The notes below the pieces were generated by a model. It did not search any database. It saw only the letters and a program-made list of their open reading frames with translations, and had not been told where the DNA came from. A stretch of 64,000 nucleotides of DNA from Chrysomallon squamiferum (lineage: Eukaryota > Mollusca > Gastropoda > Neomphalida > Peltospiridae), in contig CM022677.1 in NCBI GenBank assembly GCA_012295275.1, positions 19,013,790-19,077,789 of the forward strand, written 5' to 3'. A program made the translations under genes and the position numbers. Below, piece after piece: positions 13,401-24,970 of this stretch. How positions within the stretch are numbered: the first letter of the stretch is position 1; each line of letters begins with the position of its first letter.

Positions 13401-13640
13401 CCTCACTTCCTCATAAAAAAAAAAACAACTTGAATTCCGACTTGAGAGAAAGGACTATCTATCAATCCATCTACCCATCAATTCATCATCCGTTTGTCTG
13501 TCTATTTCATTTTTTATCTGTTTGTTTATTTCTCTACCAGTTTTCAATTCACTGGAAACCGAAATACCCATTTAAGAGGAGAAGAACAATAATGAAAGGG
13601 ACTCCCAAGTATAAAGGGGGAAAATATAATACAGAATATG
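10500..13640. other. Intergenic, no gene seen
   Basis: AT-rich sequence with GT repeats at 11740-11795 and 11908-11930 and the second member of the dispersed repeat pair at 12668-12745. The reading frames of 60-80 codons here have no recognisable motif or splice context. Confidence 0.45.
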
Positions 13641-13680
13641 AAAACGAAAACAAATGTTTACGGAAATAAATAGAAAGAAA

Positions 13681-13815
13681 ATGAACTGCACAGACGAATG
13701 TGATGCGTTTTTTGGAAGTACATTGCCCCCGGAAAATATTTCTGCCATTTCATCAAGAATATCCAGTTTTGTTGAGAAACACAACAAATTAGGACATAAG
13801 ATTGTTCTCGTCACG
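13681..13815 (+). CDS. PPCS: PPCS exon 1
   Basis: Codes 45 residues ending GHKIVLVT, the first strand of the Rossmann-like fold. The donor ACG|gtaaga leaves phase 0. Confidence 0.9.
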
Positions 13816-14394
13816 GTAAGAAACGTAATGTGTACGGATCGGTAGGAGATAAGGAAACGCGGATACGGAACGAACAAATTTCGCCAAAGGTTTTACTTAA
13901 TATTATTTGTTAGTAACGTATGTTCTGCCGTTTACATAACCTATAAAATTATTAACACGTGTTAAATAATTAACCGGCCTTTAAAAAATATGGTTCCATA
14001 CAACCGATGTTTGCTAAAATAGTTTTTTTTTAAATAATAACACTGCTTAGAAAATATATATTTGGAACTGTAGTGATAGAGTCAAAATAGGGAAATATTT
14101 TAGAAAACGACTTGGAAGTAAACTAGATAGTTTTTCATTTAACTTTAAAAAGAAAAAAGAAAAAGAGGATTAATAATAATAATAACAACATTGGTACTAC
14201 TACTAATACAGCTACTACTACTACTACTACTAATAATAATAATAGTAATAAATAAACAGATAAATTCATACATAAATAAATGCATTACTAAATAAATAAA
14301 TGAATAATAACAGAAATAATGATGATGCTTTAATAATCATGATAATGGAAAAATGCAATAAGAGAAACTGAAATTTGATTTGTAATGGAAGTAA

Positions 14395-14465
<71 letters not shown>

Positions 14466-15883
14466 AAACAAAATGATGATTATGTTAAATAATAATAACT
14501 AAATATATTAAATAATTAAATGATTATAACTGAAAAAACAGGTAAGTTAATAAAAAAAAAAGAAGGTATTTAGCTTTTTTGTTTTATATCTATGTAGAAA
14601 AAAAACCTAACTGAATTTCTTCATGTTTAATTACTCATTTTAAAAAAAATATATATTATTACAAAAGAATTAAATGATAAAAAGAAAACAATAACAAATC
14701 AACATCAAGAAAAAAAAAAAAAAAAAAATAAAAAAGTAACAACAAACAAACAAAACAACACGAAAAATCCAATTAATTTTTAACACTCTCCCTTTTTTTT
14801 TGAATTTCAGTCAGGGGGGACAACTGTGCCACTAGAGAGCAGGACTGTGAGGTTTATAGACAACTTTAGTGTGGGGACAAGGGGATCTGCATCAGCAGAG
14901 TATCTTTCAGATTTAATTAACAAATTTTTCCTTAATAATCATTAGCACTGTAGAGCTAAAGCATAATTTTAACAGAGGGGTCATGACCTAGCTTCGTTGT
15001 CATGGAAATCACAAGCGCCCTCTTCATTGTTTAGTAAATCAGCTGGAACCAAAAGTGAGGTGTGGAATTGTTTATTTGACATTTTAAAAAGAGTAATTTT
15101 TGCAGTTTCTGTCATGTAGAAATACATGGTTTCTATATGTTTGCTCACATTAAAAGCACATATATTTTCCAGCTGTAGACATTTAAAATTACATTTTGCA
15201 GTTTGCATCATATTTTGATAATTATAGTTTTAAAAAATATCTTGTGCCAGATCAAAAAACTAAAAAACAATGAGCATTAAAAAGAAAAGATAAAAACAAA
15301 AAAAGAAAAGAAGAGAAGAGAATTATATTTTGATAATTCTTGCAACAGATCAAAAAATCTAAAAAAAGATAATCACATTTTGATAATTAGCAACAGACAA
15401 AAAAAAAATTAAAAAATACAACTAAAGAGAAACACCATGATAGCCTATATAATATCATCATCTTTTGAAACAACTGATTTTAGTGGATAACATCCTTGAA
15501 TATTTATCATTGTTAAACAATGGTTATCAACTAGTATTAAGTTACAAAAACTACTGGATTCCTTAACAAATAAAAGATATTTCCTGAGCCAGGCATATGC
15601 TGTCATATTTCTTCACAGACAACGGTCACTTCAGCCTTTTTCACGTCATATCGACAATGCCCTGGACATATTGACTTTGAATGAAGATAATTCCATTACA
15701 GGTATGTCGTTAATTTGTTTTTTGTTTTTTTTAGATAAAAGATTATTTTGAAAGAGAGTTGCTGTGCTGTTTCTTCTATAAGTAATATTTGTTAGTTTAA
15801 TTAATGTATTGTGTTAATTCCTTTATAATATGTATAAGTGTGTGTGTGTCTATATATATATATATATATCATCATCAACATCA

Positions 15884-15954
<71 letters not shown>

Positions 15955-18900
15955 AACTTTATTATTGTTGTTGTTTTTGTTATTATTAATACCTTTATTA
16001 TTGTTATTATTATTATGCATGTGGGGGTGTGTGTGTGTGTGTGTGTGTAGGTAGCTAAGTAGGTATTACCGTTATCATAATCATCATCATCATCATTTTC
16101 ATATTGTTATTATTAATACTATTATAATTACTGAGGCTGTTGTTATTGTTGTTATTATTACCTTCATTATCATCATCATCATCATCACTACAATTCTTAA
16201 TACCTTTATTATTAATAATATTGCACAAACAGGCACCACAACTATAAACACACATCTTTATACACCTCAAAGCTTCCAAATACATTCTATCTAACAACCA
16301 TACTAGCTAAAACTAATCCTTCTCAATTACCAAAACAAGTAATGAAGTAATAATAAAAAAAAATAACAATCCTTGCTTTCCTTGTGTTTCAGTTAAAGAT
16401 GATAACAAGGACACTAGGACAGTATCAGAAAGTGACACAGAATGACACAGTAATGAAGTAATAAAAAAATATAACAATCCTTGCTTTCCTTGTATTTCAG
16501 TTAAAGAAGATAACAAGGACACTAGGACAGTATCAGAAAGTGACACAGAATGACACAGTAATGAAGTAATCAAAAAAATAAAAATTACATCCTTGCTTTC
16601 CTTGTGTTTCAGTTAAAGATGATCACAAGGTGCAGGTTGCAAGAACGTTAGGACAGTGTCAGAAAGTGACACAGAATGACACACAGTAACGAAGTAATCC
16701 CCCAAAAATAACAATCCTTGCTTTCCTTGTATTTCAGTTAAAGAGGATCACAAGGAACAGGTTTTTGCAAGAACACTAGGACAGTACCAGAAAGTGACAC
16801 AGAATGTTACATTAATGAAGTAATCAAAAAAAAATAACATCCTTGCTTTCCTTGTATTTCAGTTAAAGAGGATCACAAGGAACAGGTTTTTGCAAGAACA
16901 CTAGGACAGTATCAGAAAGTGACACAGAATGACACAGTAATGAAGTAATCCCCAAAAAATAACAATTCTTGCTGTCCTTGTATTTCAGTTAAAGAGGATC
17001 ACAAGAAACAGGTCGCAAGAACACTAGGACATTATCAGAAAGTGACACAGAATGACACAGTAATGAAGTAATAAAAAAAATATAACAATCCTTGCTTTCC
17101 TTGTATTTCAGTTAAAGAAGATCACAAGGAACAGGTTGCAAGAACACTAGGACAGTACCAGAAAGTGACACAGAATGACACAGTAATGAAGTAATCCAAA
17201 AAAAAATAACAATCCTTGCTTTCCTTGTATTTCAGTTAAAGAAGATCACAAGGAACAGGTTGCAAGAACACTAGGACAGTACCAGAAAGTGACACAGAAT
17301 GACACAGTAATGAAGTAATCCAAAAAAAAATAACAATCCTTGCTTTCCTTGTATTTCAGTTAAAGATGATCACAAGGAACAGGTTGCAAGAACACTAGGA
17401 CAGTATCAGAAAGTGACACAGAATGACACATCCTTGCTTTCCTTGTATTTCAGTTAAAGAAGATCACAAGGAACAGGTTGCAAGAACACTAGGACAGTAT
17501 CAGAAAGTGACACAGAATGACACATCCTTGCTTTCCTTGTATTTCAGTTAAAGAAGATCACAAGGAACAGGTTGCAAGAACACTAGGACAGTATCAGAAA
17601 GTGACACAGAATGACACATCCTTGCTTTCCTTGTATTTCAGTTAAAGATGATCACAAGGTGCAGGTTGCAAGAACACTAGGACAGTATCAGAAAGTGACA
17701 CAGAATGACACATCCTTGCTTTCCTTATATTTCAGTTAAAGAGGAGCACAAGGAGCAGGTTACAAGAACACTAGGACAGTACCAGAAAGTGACACAGAAT
17801 GACACATCCTTGCTTTCCTTGTATTTCAGTTAAAGAGGATCACAAGGAGCAGGTTGCAAGAACACTAGGACAGTATCAGAAAGTGACACAGAATGACACA
17901 GTAATGAAGTAATCCAAAAAAAAATAACAATCCTTGCTTTCCTTGTATTTCAGTTAAAGATGATCACAAGGAGCAGGTTGCAAGAACACAAGGACAGTAT
18001 CAGAATGTGACACAGTAATGAAGTAATCCAAAAAAAAATAACATCCTTGCTTTCCTTGTATTTCAGTTAAAAAAGATCACAAGGAACAGGTTGCAAGAAC
18101 ACTAGGACAGTATAAGAAAGTGACACAGAATGACACAGTAACGAAGTAATCAAAAAAAATATAACAATCCTTGCTTTCCTTGTATTTCAGTTAAAGAAGA
18201 TCACAAGGAACAGGTTGCAAGAACACTAGGACAGTATCAGAAAGTGACACAGAATGACACATCCTTGCTTTCCTTGTATTTCAGTTAAAGAGGATCACAA
18301 GGAACAGGTAGCAAGAACGCTAGGACAGTACCAGAAAGTGACACAGAATGACACAGTAATGAAGTAATCCAAAAAAAATAACATCCTTGCTTTCCTTGTA
18401 TTTCAGTTAAAGAGGATCACAAGGAACAGGTTGCAAGAACACTAGGACAGTATCAGAAAGTGACACAGAATGACACATCCTTGCTTTCCTTATATTTCAG
18501 TTAAAGAGGAGCACAAGGAGCAGGTTACAAGAACGCTAGGACAGTATCAGAAAGTGACACAGAATGACACATCCTTGCTTTCCTTGTATTTCAGTTAAAG
18601 AGGAGCACAAGGAGCAGGTTGCAAGAACACTAGGACAGTACCAGAAAGTGACACAGAATGACACATCCTTGCTTTCCTTGTATTTCAGTTAAAGAGGAGC
18701 ACAAGGAGCAGGTTGCAAGAACACTAGGACAGTACCAGAAAGTGACACAGAATGACACACTCCTTGCTTTTTGTATTTCAGTTAAAGAGGAGCATAGGAC
18801 AGTACCAGAAAGTGACACAGAATGACACGCTTTTAAAATCTTTCACCTCTGTTCATTATTTACTTTGTTCTTCACATCTGCAGACGACGGGATCGAGGGC

Positions 18901-18964
18901 GATGTTGTATCTAGCAGCCGCAGTGGCCGACTTCCACGTTCCAAGCAACAAGATGGTAAGGAAG

Positions 18965-18997
<33 letters not shown>

Positions 18998-21317
18998 AGG
19001 TGGTGCTGGTGATGTAGTAGTAATGTTCCCATTAAGCAATGTTGTCTGTAGAAAATCTACTGTTCTGTATCAGCTGCAGTTTTAATTATCTGTGTTTCTG
19101 TGCAGTTATAATATTAGACATCAACCATGTGTACAGTTTGTGTGCAATGATAATATTAGACATCGACCATGTGTACAGTTTGCGTGCAATGATACAAATT
19201 GGCATCAACCAGATGTAGTTGATTTTATAAATGTGATTATTTCTTCTTATTATTACTTTTTTAAAGTTTCATTAACTTTCGTAAATATGTTCTTGTAACA
19301 TTCTGTAAATATGTATTTTATTTCTTATTGAATTTGATAATCAAGGTCATATCTAATTACTTTTTTTTTATATCTATAAATAGATCACTTTTATTTCTTA
19401 TTAAATTTTATATCCAGTATCATTCCTAATTACTTTTTCATTAATATATATATTATTAAACTTGATAAACAAGATCGTTGGTCTTTCCTAAGTACTATTT
19501 CATTAATATATTATTATTATTTCTTATTAAATTTGATAAAAAAAAAATTAAAAAAAATCATTGATCATTCTTAATTACATTTTCATTAATATATCACTTC
19601 TATTTGTTATTAAACTTTGTAACCATGGCAATTTCTAATTACATTTTCATAAACATATCACTTAAACCAAACTTTTATCATCTTCTTCGCTGAAGCCAGA
19701 ACACAAAATTCCAGTCATCTGATGGTCCCCTTCAATTGACCCTTGACCTTGTTCCAAAAATGCTGAAACCACTGGTGAAAAACTGGGTTCCTAAAGCATT
19801 CATAGTTTCATTCAAGGTGAGTTTGGAACAGTATACTGGTCAGCATAAGGTTAGCAGCAATCAGTATTTAAGTTGAAGTGTCAGGTTAGTTAAATTCAAA
19901 ATTTAGTATGATGAGGACCAAATATGATTATTAACTGTAATATATGAAAAGTTGTAGGTTTTTTATGTAGATATCCAATTTCACAGTGACATCTTGATAT
20001 TTAAATTCACAGAGTCATATCTTAATATTTAAATTAACAGTGTCTTGATGACAAAATTCAAAGTCATATATTGATGTACAGATTTAAGTGTCATTCCTGA
20101 TACATACATCGAAGGAATCACATCTTCATATCTAAATTCATATCAAATTCATAATCTCTTACATTGATATCTAAATTCAAAGTGTCATATCTTGATATCT
20201 AAATTCAAAGTGTCATATCTCGATATCTAAATTCAGTGTCATGTCTTGATATCTAAATTCAGTGTTATGTCTTGATATCTAAATTCAGTGTCATATCTTG
20301 ATATATAAATTCAGAATGTCACATCTTGATATATAAATTCAGAATGTCACATCTTGATATCTAAATTCACAGTATCTTAACATTTTAATTATTATTATTA
20401 TTATTATTTTTTTTTTTATCAGCTTGAAACAGATGAGCAGCTTTTAATCCATAAATCAAGAAATGCCTTGTCAACTTACAATCACCAGGTAAATTATTTC
20501 TTCAGGTATCTTGTTCTTTCATCTCTTTTAATCTTATAACATATCTGTTATTTATCATTTGGTGGCAGTTAAAATGATCGTTGCAGTTCAATGATCATTT
20601 CTTTTTGCGATGGTTGTTTTAAATTTGTTTCTACAGTTTTTTTCTTTCATGTTTGTGGTTGTGTACTTGTTTCAGTTATTTGTAGTTTTACACTGCTGGT
20701 TGTTTTTAATGATTGTTATTATTGATTGCAATCATTTTTGTGGTGGTTGTGATTTGTGCATTTTTTTAAACAGTCATTATTCTTTTTTTTTAAATATAAT
20801 ATTCACATACTGTTGTGATGGTCGAAATGTTATTTGCATTTATTATTCATCATTTTAACATTAACATAATTATGATTATGATGGTTAAAATGATGGCTGC
20901 AGTAGTTGTTCATCGTTTTAATTATCCACGTATTTATGGTTGCATTTCTTAATCTTGTTTTGATGGTTTGATATGATGTTTTTTTTACTCTCAGCTGGTT
21001 GTGGTTGTAATGTTAATTATTCACCATTTAAATTTCACACTCACAGATTAAAGTGATGGTGATGCATACAGTTGTGACTTAACCAAAATAATTTTTTTAA
21101 ATTTTATTTTATTTTTTTTAAATTTTAATTTTGTTTTTTAAATTCTCAGATGGTGGTTGCCAACTTGCTGGACAAACGCAAGACCGAAGTCGTCTTGGTT
21201 ACCATGACAACGGTGGAGCCGCTGAAGCTTTCTGCTGAAGATGAAAACAAAGGCGTCGAGATAGAGCAGAAGATTGTTTCACTGTTGACCAAACATCACT
21301 CAGAGTTTTGTGGATAA
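13681..21317 (+). CDS. PPCS: Phosphopantothenate-cysteine ligase (PPCS)
   Basis: This cytosolic enzyme joins cysteine to 4'-phosphopantothenate, the second step of coenzyme A synthesis. Exons found: 13681-13815, 14811-14899, 15577-15701, exon 4 (a 71-nt start repeated 23 times from 16393, with its body ending at 18955), 19700-19816 (or from 19696), 20423-20488 and 21150-21317 with the stop. Family signatures in order are [56 protein letters not shown], the [17 protein letters not shown] block, [23 protein letters not shown] and the GVEIEQKIV tail. An undamaged exon 4 would give about 298 residues; human PPCS has 311. The ATG at 13681 was chosen; an in-frame ATG at 13654 would add nine residues. 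Oddities are the exon-4 array, a 23-nt deletion in the last copy, and one extra base in exon 5. Family identity is certain; whether this allele as written is functional is not. Confidence 0.93.
14399..14463. repeat. (GT)n(GA)n microsatellite in PPCS intron 1
   Basis: About 14 GT units followed directly by about 18 GA units. Confidence 0.95.
14811..14899 (+). CDS. PPCS: PPCS exon 2
   Basis: Acceptor tgaatttcag. It encodes [20 protein letters not shown] followed by VGTRGSASA, the substrate-binding loop region of the family. The donor AGA|gtatct is used in phase 2; reading through it would end at a stop 48 nt later. Confidence 0.9.
15577..15701 (+). CDS. PPCS: PPCS exon 3
   Basis: Begins after aaaag in phase 2 and restores [17 protein letters not shown], matching the conserved family strand. 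It ends ACAG|gtatgt in phase 1. The downstream exon must therefore start with two bases of a Val/Ala/Gly/Asp/Glu codon, which the TTAAAG start of the array provides (Val-Lys). Confidence 0.9.
15852..16050. repeat. AT, TTA and GT microsatellites in PPCS intron 3
   Basis: An AT run, a TTA run of about 65 nt, then GTT/ATT triplets and a GT run. ATC triplets follow at 16080-16190. Confidence 0.9.
16371..18829 (+). repeat. PPCS: Tandem array of 23 copies of a splice acceptor plus the first 71 nt of PPCS exon 4
   Basis: Each unit has a pyrimidine-rich acceptor (ccttgctttccttg, then tatttcag) followed by TTAAAG...GACACA. In frame this reads [20 protein letters not shown] followed by QNDT. Copies start at 16393, 16501, 16613, 16738, 16863, 16989, 17112, 17236, 17360, 17454, 17548, 17642, 17736, 17830, 17954, 18067, 18191, 18285, 18407, 18501, 18595, 18689 and 18782. 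Short units are 94 nt. Long units (about 122-126 nt) add about 30 nt starting gtaatgaagtaatc, which places a donor-like GTAA exactly after the 71 nt in about 11 copies. Copies 1 and 2 lack 14 nt inside the exon part. Copy 23, joined to the rest of the exon, lacks 23 nt. Read-through of an array copy soon meets a stop. Confidence 0.92.
18782..18955 (+). CDS. PPCS: PPCS exon 4 body with the last array copy
   Basis: From 18782 this is open in the frame [20 protein letters not shown] and continues through SFTSVHYLL and [20 protein letters not shown] to donor ATG|gtaagg, phase 0. That frame enters in phase 0, but exon 3 leaves in phase 1, so the two do not join directly. A second acceptor (ttcacatctgcag, exon from 18884) has the same phase. 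The AAAVADF motif is a family hallmark. Confidence 0.85.
19700..19816 (+). CDS. PPCS: PPCS exon 5
   Basis: In frame it reads [20 protein letters not shown] and continues to FIVSFK before donor AAG|gtgagt. The family normally has Pro-Glu-His-Lys-Ile-Gln here. That reading is obtained if the exon starts at 19696 (after gctgaag) and one C of ATTCCAG (19710-19712) is absent. So either the acceptor has slipped by 4 nt or there is a one-base insertion. Confidence 0.88.
19960..20380. repeat. Minisatellite, unit about 24-30 nt (gtcatatcttgatatctaaa)
   Basis: About 13 imperfect units built on GTCATATCTTGATATCTAAA plus TTCA lie in PPCS intron 5, ending just before exon 6. The same unit recurs at 23470-23830. 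Confidence 0.85.
20423..20488 (+). CDS. PPCS: PPCS exon 6
   Basis: A 66-nt exon with acceptor tttttttatcag, reading [20 protein letters not shown] then HQ, donor CAG|gtaaat. Phase 0 at both ends. Confidence 0.9.
21150..21317 (+). CDS. PPCS: PPCS exon 7 with stop
   Basis: Acceptor aattctcag. It starts [18 protein letters not shown] and ends [11 protein letters not shown]. The C-terminal GVEIEQKIV helix is typical of the eukaryotic enzyme. Confidence 0.92.
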   Translation: MVVANLLDKRKTEVVLVTMTTVEPLKLSAEDENKGVEIEQKIVSLLTKHHSEFCG

Positions 21318-21329
21318 GTGATAAACACA

Positions 21330-22480
21330 TATTTTTCTGAGAAAATTAATTGAGATCCACCCGTTCTGCTGAGTTGTAATATATTCTTTGCAATAATTTG
21401 GTAAGCAAAGGTTTAAAATGAACATGTAGCATATTTACTGTGATTATTAGTGTTCCTGGTTTAGCTGAGTTGTAATATATTCTGTTGGATTTGCTGGTAA
21501 GAAAAAGGTTTTAAATGAACATGTAATATATTTACTGTGATTATTTAGTAATCGTGGTTTAGTTAAATTGTAATATATTCTCTGGGATTAAAAGGTTTAA
21601 TTAAAATGTCATATTTTTGGTGAACAGTAGTAATTAGTAATAAGGTTTTATTAAATTGTAGTATATTCTGTGCATTCATTAGAGATCAAAATTTAATTAA
21701 AATGTCATATTTTTTAACTGTAACCATTAGAAACCAAAGTTTAGCTAGATTGCAATACATTCTCTCCAGTAATTGGTAATCATTTCTTAATTAAAATGTC
21801 ATATTTTTTAACTGTAACCATTAGAAACCAAAGTTTACCTAGATTGCAATACATTCTCTCCAGTAATTGGTAATCATTTCTTAATTAAAATGTCATATTT
21901 TTTAACTGCAACCATTAGAAACCAAAGTTTAGCTAGATTGCAATACATTCTCTCCAGATTGGTAATCAAATTAAAATGTCATATTTTTTAACTGTAACCA
22001 TTAGAAACCAAAGTTTACCTAGATTGCAATACATTCTCTCCAGTAATTGGTAATCATTTCTTAATTAAAATGTTATATTTTTCTGTGACAATAAGTAGTA
22101 ACCAAAGTTTAACTAAACTGTAATATATTTTTCTGTGACCATTAGTAATAAAGCTTAGTTAAATTGGAATATATTATCTGCAGTAATTGGTAATCATTTT
22201 TTAATTAAAATATCATATTTTTCTCTGACAATATTTAGCAATCAAAGTTTAATTAAAATGTCATATATATTTTCTGTGATAACATTATAACTAAGCTTTA
22301 GCTGAACTGTAACATTTTCTCTGCAGTAACTGGTAATCATTTTTTAAATTAAAATATCATATTTTTCTGCGACAATAATTAGTAATTGAGATGTAACCAA
22401 AGTGTAAGATATTATCTGTGATCATTAGTAATTAAGGTTTAATTAAATATTGAAATACTAAAATAGTGACCAAAATGCTA
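21330..22480. repeat. Tandem array of roughly 120-nt units 3' of PPCS
   Basis: Starting just after the PPCS stop, segments such as gaaaccaaagtttacctaga and tgcaatacattctctccagt recur about nine times with spacing near 100-125 nt. Copies between 21700 and 22080 are almost identical. Part of this may be PPCS 3' UTR; no clear poly(A) site was assigned. Confidence 0.75.
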
Positions 22481-23460
22481 TTAATTTTAATGTAACATGT
22501 TTTAACAGTGCTATGGATAAATGTAATTCAGTAACAAACAATAACACAAAATTTCTATGACTAAATTAGACACCTGATAACATTTATGAGAAAAATGAAA
22601 GAAAAACAAAAAGGTTGTAACCATCCAGAAAATCAATTATAGGTAATAATGTATCAAAACAATATCGGTGTGTTTAAATTAATGTTTATCATCAGCTTTT
22701 ACAACATCACTAGAATATACTGTTTATTTTTTTTTACTGTCAGCTGTTTGTAAATGAAGTATTTGTTTAATTACATCAGTAAAACATATTGAATCGTTTT
22801 TCTACCATTATGTATTGTATGTCAAACATATGTTTTAACAAGATCGTTGGAATAAATTTATTAATTTTCTATTTTCAGCTGTTATTCAGTAAAATCAGTA
22901 TTATCTTCATTAATTTCTTGTCATTGATGATCAATATTGAATATATTGATTTGTTTGATCATCAGTAACTGAACATCAGACATTACTGTTTACATTTTTA
23001 TAAACATCAATGAAAATTTGATCACACATTCTATGGGAAAATAAACAAATTAATAATTATTTTTCTAATTTTTGTTACTTAGTTTCATTTTTGTCACTGA
23101 AGGATCCTGGTTCAAGACATGAAGAAGCCTTTTAAATATCACCATAGTCTGAGGTGTTGTATACAAAAACAAAAAACAATACAAGTGTAAGTGTGTATAT
23201 ATATATATATATATGTATCTACATACATGGACATATACTTATTAGAACATGTGAATGTTTGCTCATACAAAATATATGTGTTCACAATAACACATTACAA
23301 TGCATGGACACACACATGACACATTATACCACATGGACACATATGTTCATTACAGTGCATTACACTACAAGGACATACACTAACTACAAAACATATACTC
23401 ACTACAGCATATAAAACACATGAACCAAATATGATCATTAACTGTAATATATGTAACGTT
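22480..23460. other. No gene seen
   Basis: AT-rich sequence. A short AT run at 23197-23213 is followed by a CACA/ACACAT-rich stretch (23220-23420). Confidence 0.45.
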
Positions 23461-23469
23461 GTAGGTGTT

Positions 23470-23830
23470 ATATGTAGATATCCAAATTCAGTCATATCTT
23501 GATATCTAAATCTGTAGTTTCATTATACTGATATCCAAATTCAGTCATATCTTGATATCTAAATTCAGTCATATCTTGATATCTAAATCTGTAGTGTCAT
23601 TATATAGATATCTAAATTCATAAAGTCATATATTGATATCTGAATTCACCATGTCATATCTTGATATCTAAATTCACCATGTCATATCTTGGTATCTAAA
23701 TTCAGTGTCAAGAATCATGTCATGGTATCTGATTTCAGTCATGTCTTGATATCTAGATTTAAGAGTCAATTCGATAAATAAATTGATATCTAAATTCAGT
23801 AATCATATGTTGAAAATCTCTTTATGAACA
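23470..23830. repeat. Second block of the gtcatatcttgatatctaaa minisatellite
   Basis: About 11 imperfect units of the same sequence as the block at 19960-20380, in the same orientation, 3.1 kb away. A CAGA run follows (23840-23866). Confidence 0.8.
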
Positions 23831-23963
23831 CTTCTAATAGACAGACAGACAGACAGACAGACAGAGAAAAATGAAAAGAAACAACAGATCAATTTGTAAT
23901 CAGTTTTATTTTATTTTTTAAAAGATGAACTATTACAAGCTAATTTAAAACAACAATAAAAAA

Positions 23964-23974
23964 TTATATATATG

Positions 23975-24020
<46 letters not shown>
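23964..24020. repeat. (TA)n microsatellite
   Basis: TATATG/TATA units, then an unbroken AT run. Confidence 0.9.
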
Positions 24021-24024
<4 letters not shown>

Positions 24025-24179
24025 GTATGAATGTGAAAAAAAATAAATAATAATAATAATAATAATAATAAATTTAAATAATAATAATTAAAATAAAAAT
24101 TTAAATAAAAATATGATTTATTCATAATTAAAATTTGTTTTCTCTATTTTCTTTATTATTTCAGCAGTGGTTTCTGTTG

Positions 24180-24970
24180 TTAAAATTCAACTGTATTTAC
24201 ATTTCTAGTGACACAAATTCAACATTTCTTCTTAAATTATCCCTACTGAAACAATTTTCATACTGTTGGCACAGTTATAAATTCAACATTTTATTGTCAC
24301 AAATTCAATATTTGTCACTACGTACTGGCATGGTTACAAATTCATCATTTGTAATGCAACTAATTCAACATTTGTCAGTTAATATTGGCACGGATACATG
24401 TAATATGATTAATTTAACATTACAATTAAATTTAACATTTGTCATTTTGTTTTGGCATATTACAAAACTCAACATTTTAATGTCACTAATTCAACATCTG
24501 TTTTTGACACGTTACAAATTCAACATCCCTAAATTGACCAATTCAACATTGGTCATTATTTTAATTTCTTTTGGCATACTACAAAAATTCAGCATTTGTA
24601 ATGTCACCAGTTTTAAAGTCAACATTTTAATGTGACTAATTCAACATTTGTCATGTTACAAAATCAACATACTTAATGTAACTAATTGAACATTGTTCAT
24701 CATCATTATTATTAATTTAAATTTTTTTTTTTGGCTTATACAAAAATTCAACATTTGTAATATCACCAGTTTAAACACGTCGACAGTTTAATGTCACTAA
24801 TTCAGCATTTGCTTTGACATGCTACAAGATCAACATTTGAAATGTCACTACTTCAGTTATTTTATTCAGCATGGTTACAAATTCAACTCATGCTGTTACA
24901 CTAGTTCAACATCTTTCTTCCGTTACTTTAGTAACCAATTCAACTGTTCTCAAATTTAACCATTCTCTTC
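24180..24970. repeat. Degenerate array based on acaaattcaacatttgt
   Basis: The element AATTCAACATTTGT or close variants recurs about 20 times, every 30-50 nt, often followed by aatgtcact. The longest reading frame (24135-24635) is made of these repeats, so it is not called a gene. Confidence 0.7.

Noticed and set aside
16313-18818. Minus-strand frames with [15 protein letters not shown] repeats
   Set aside because: Antisense shadow of the PPCS exon-4 array.
16371-18829. Regular spacing resembling a CRISPR array
   Set aside because: The repeated unit is PPCS coding sequence with a splice acceptor, spacers are not diverse, and the window is animal DNA.
24135-24635. 166-residue plus-strand frame
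   Set aside because: Composed of the aattcaacatttgt degenerate repeat; no domain or splice context.
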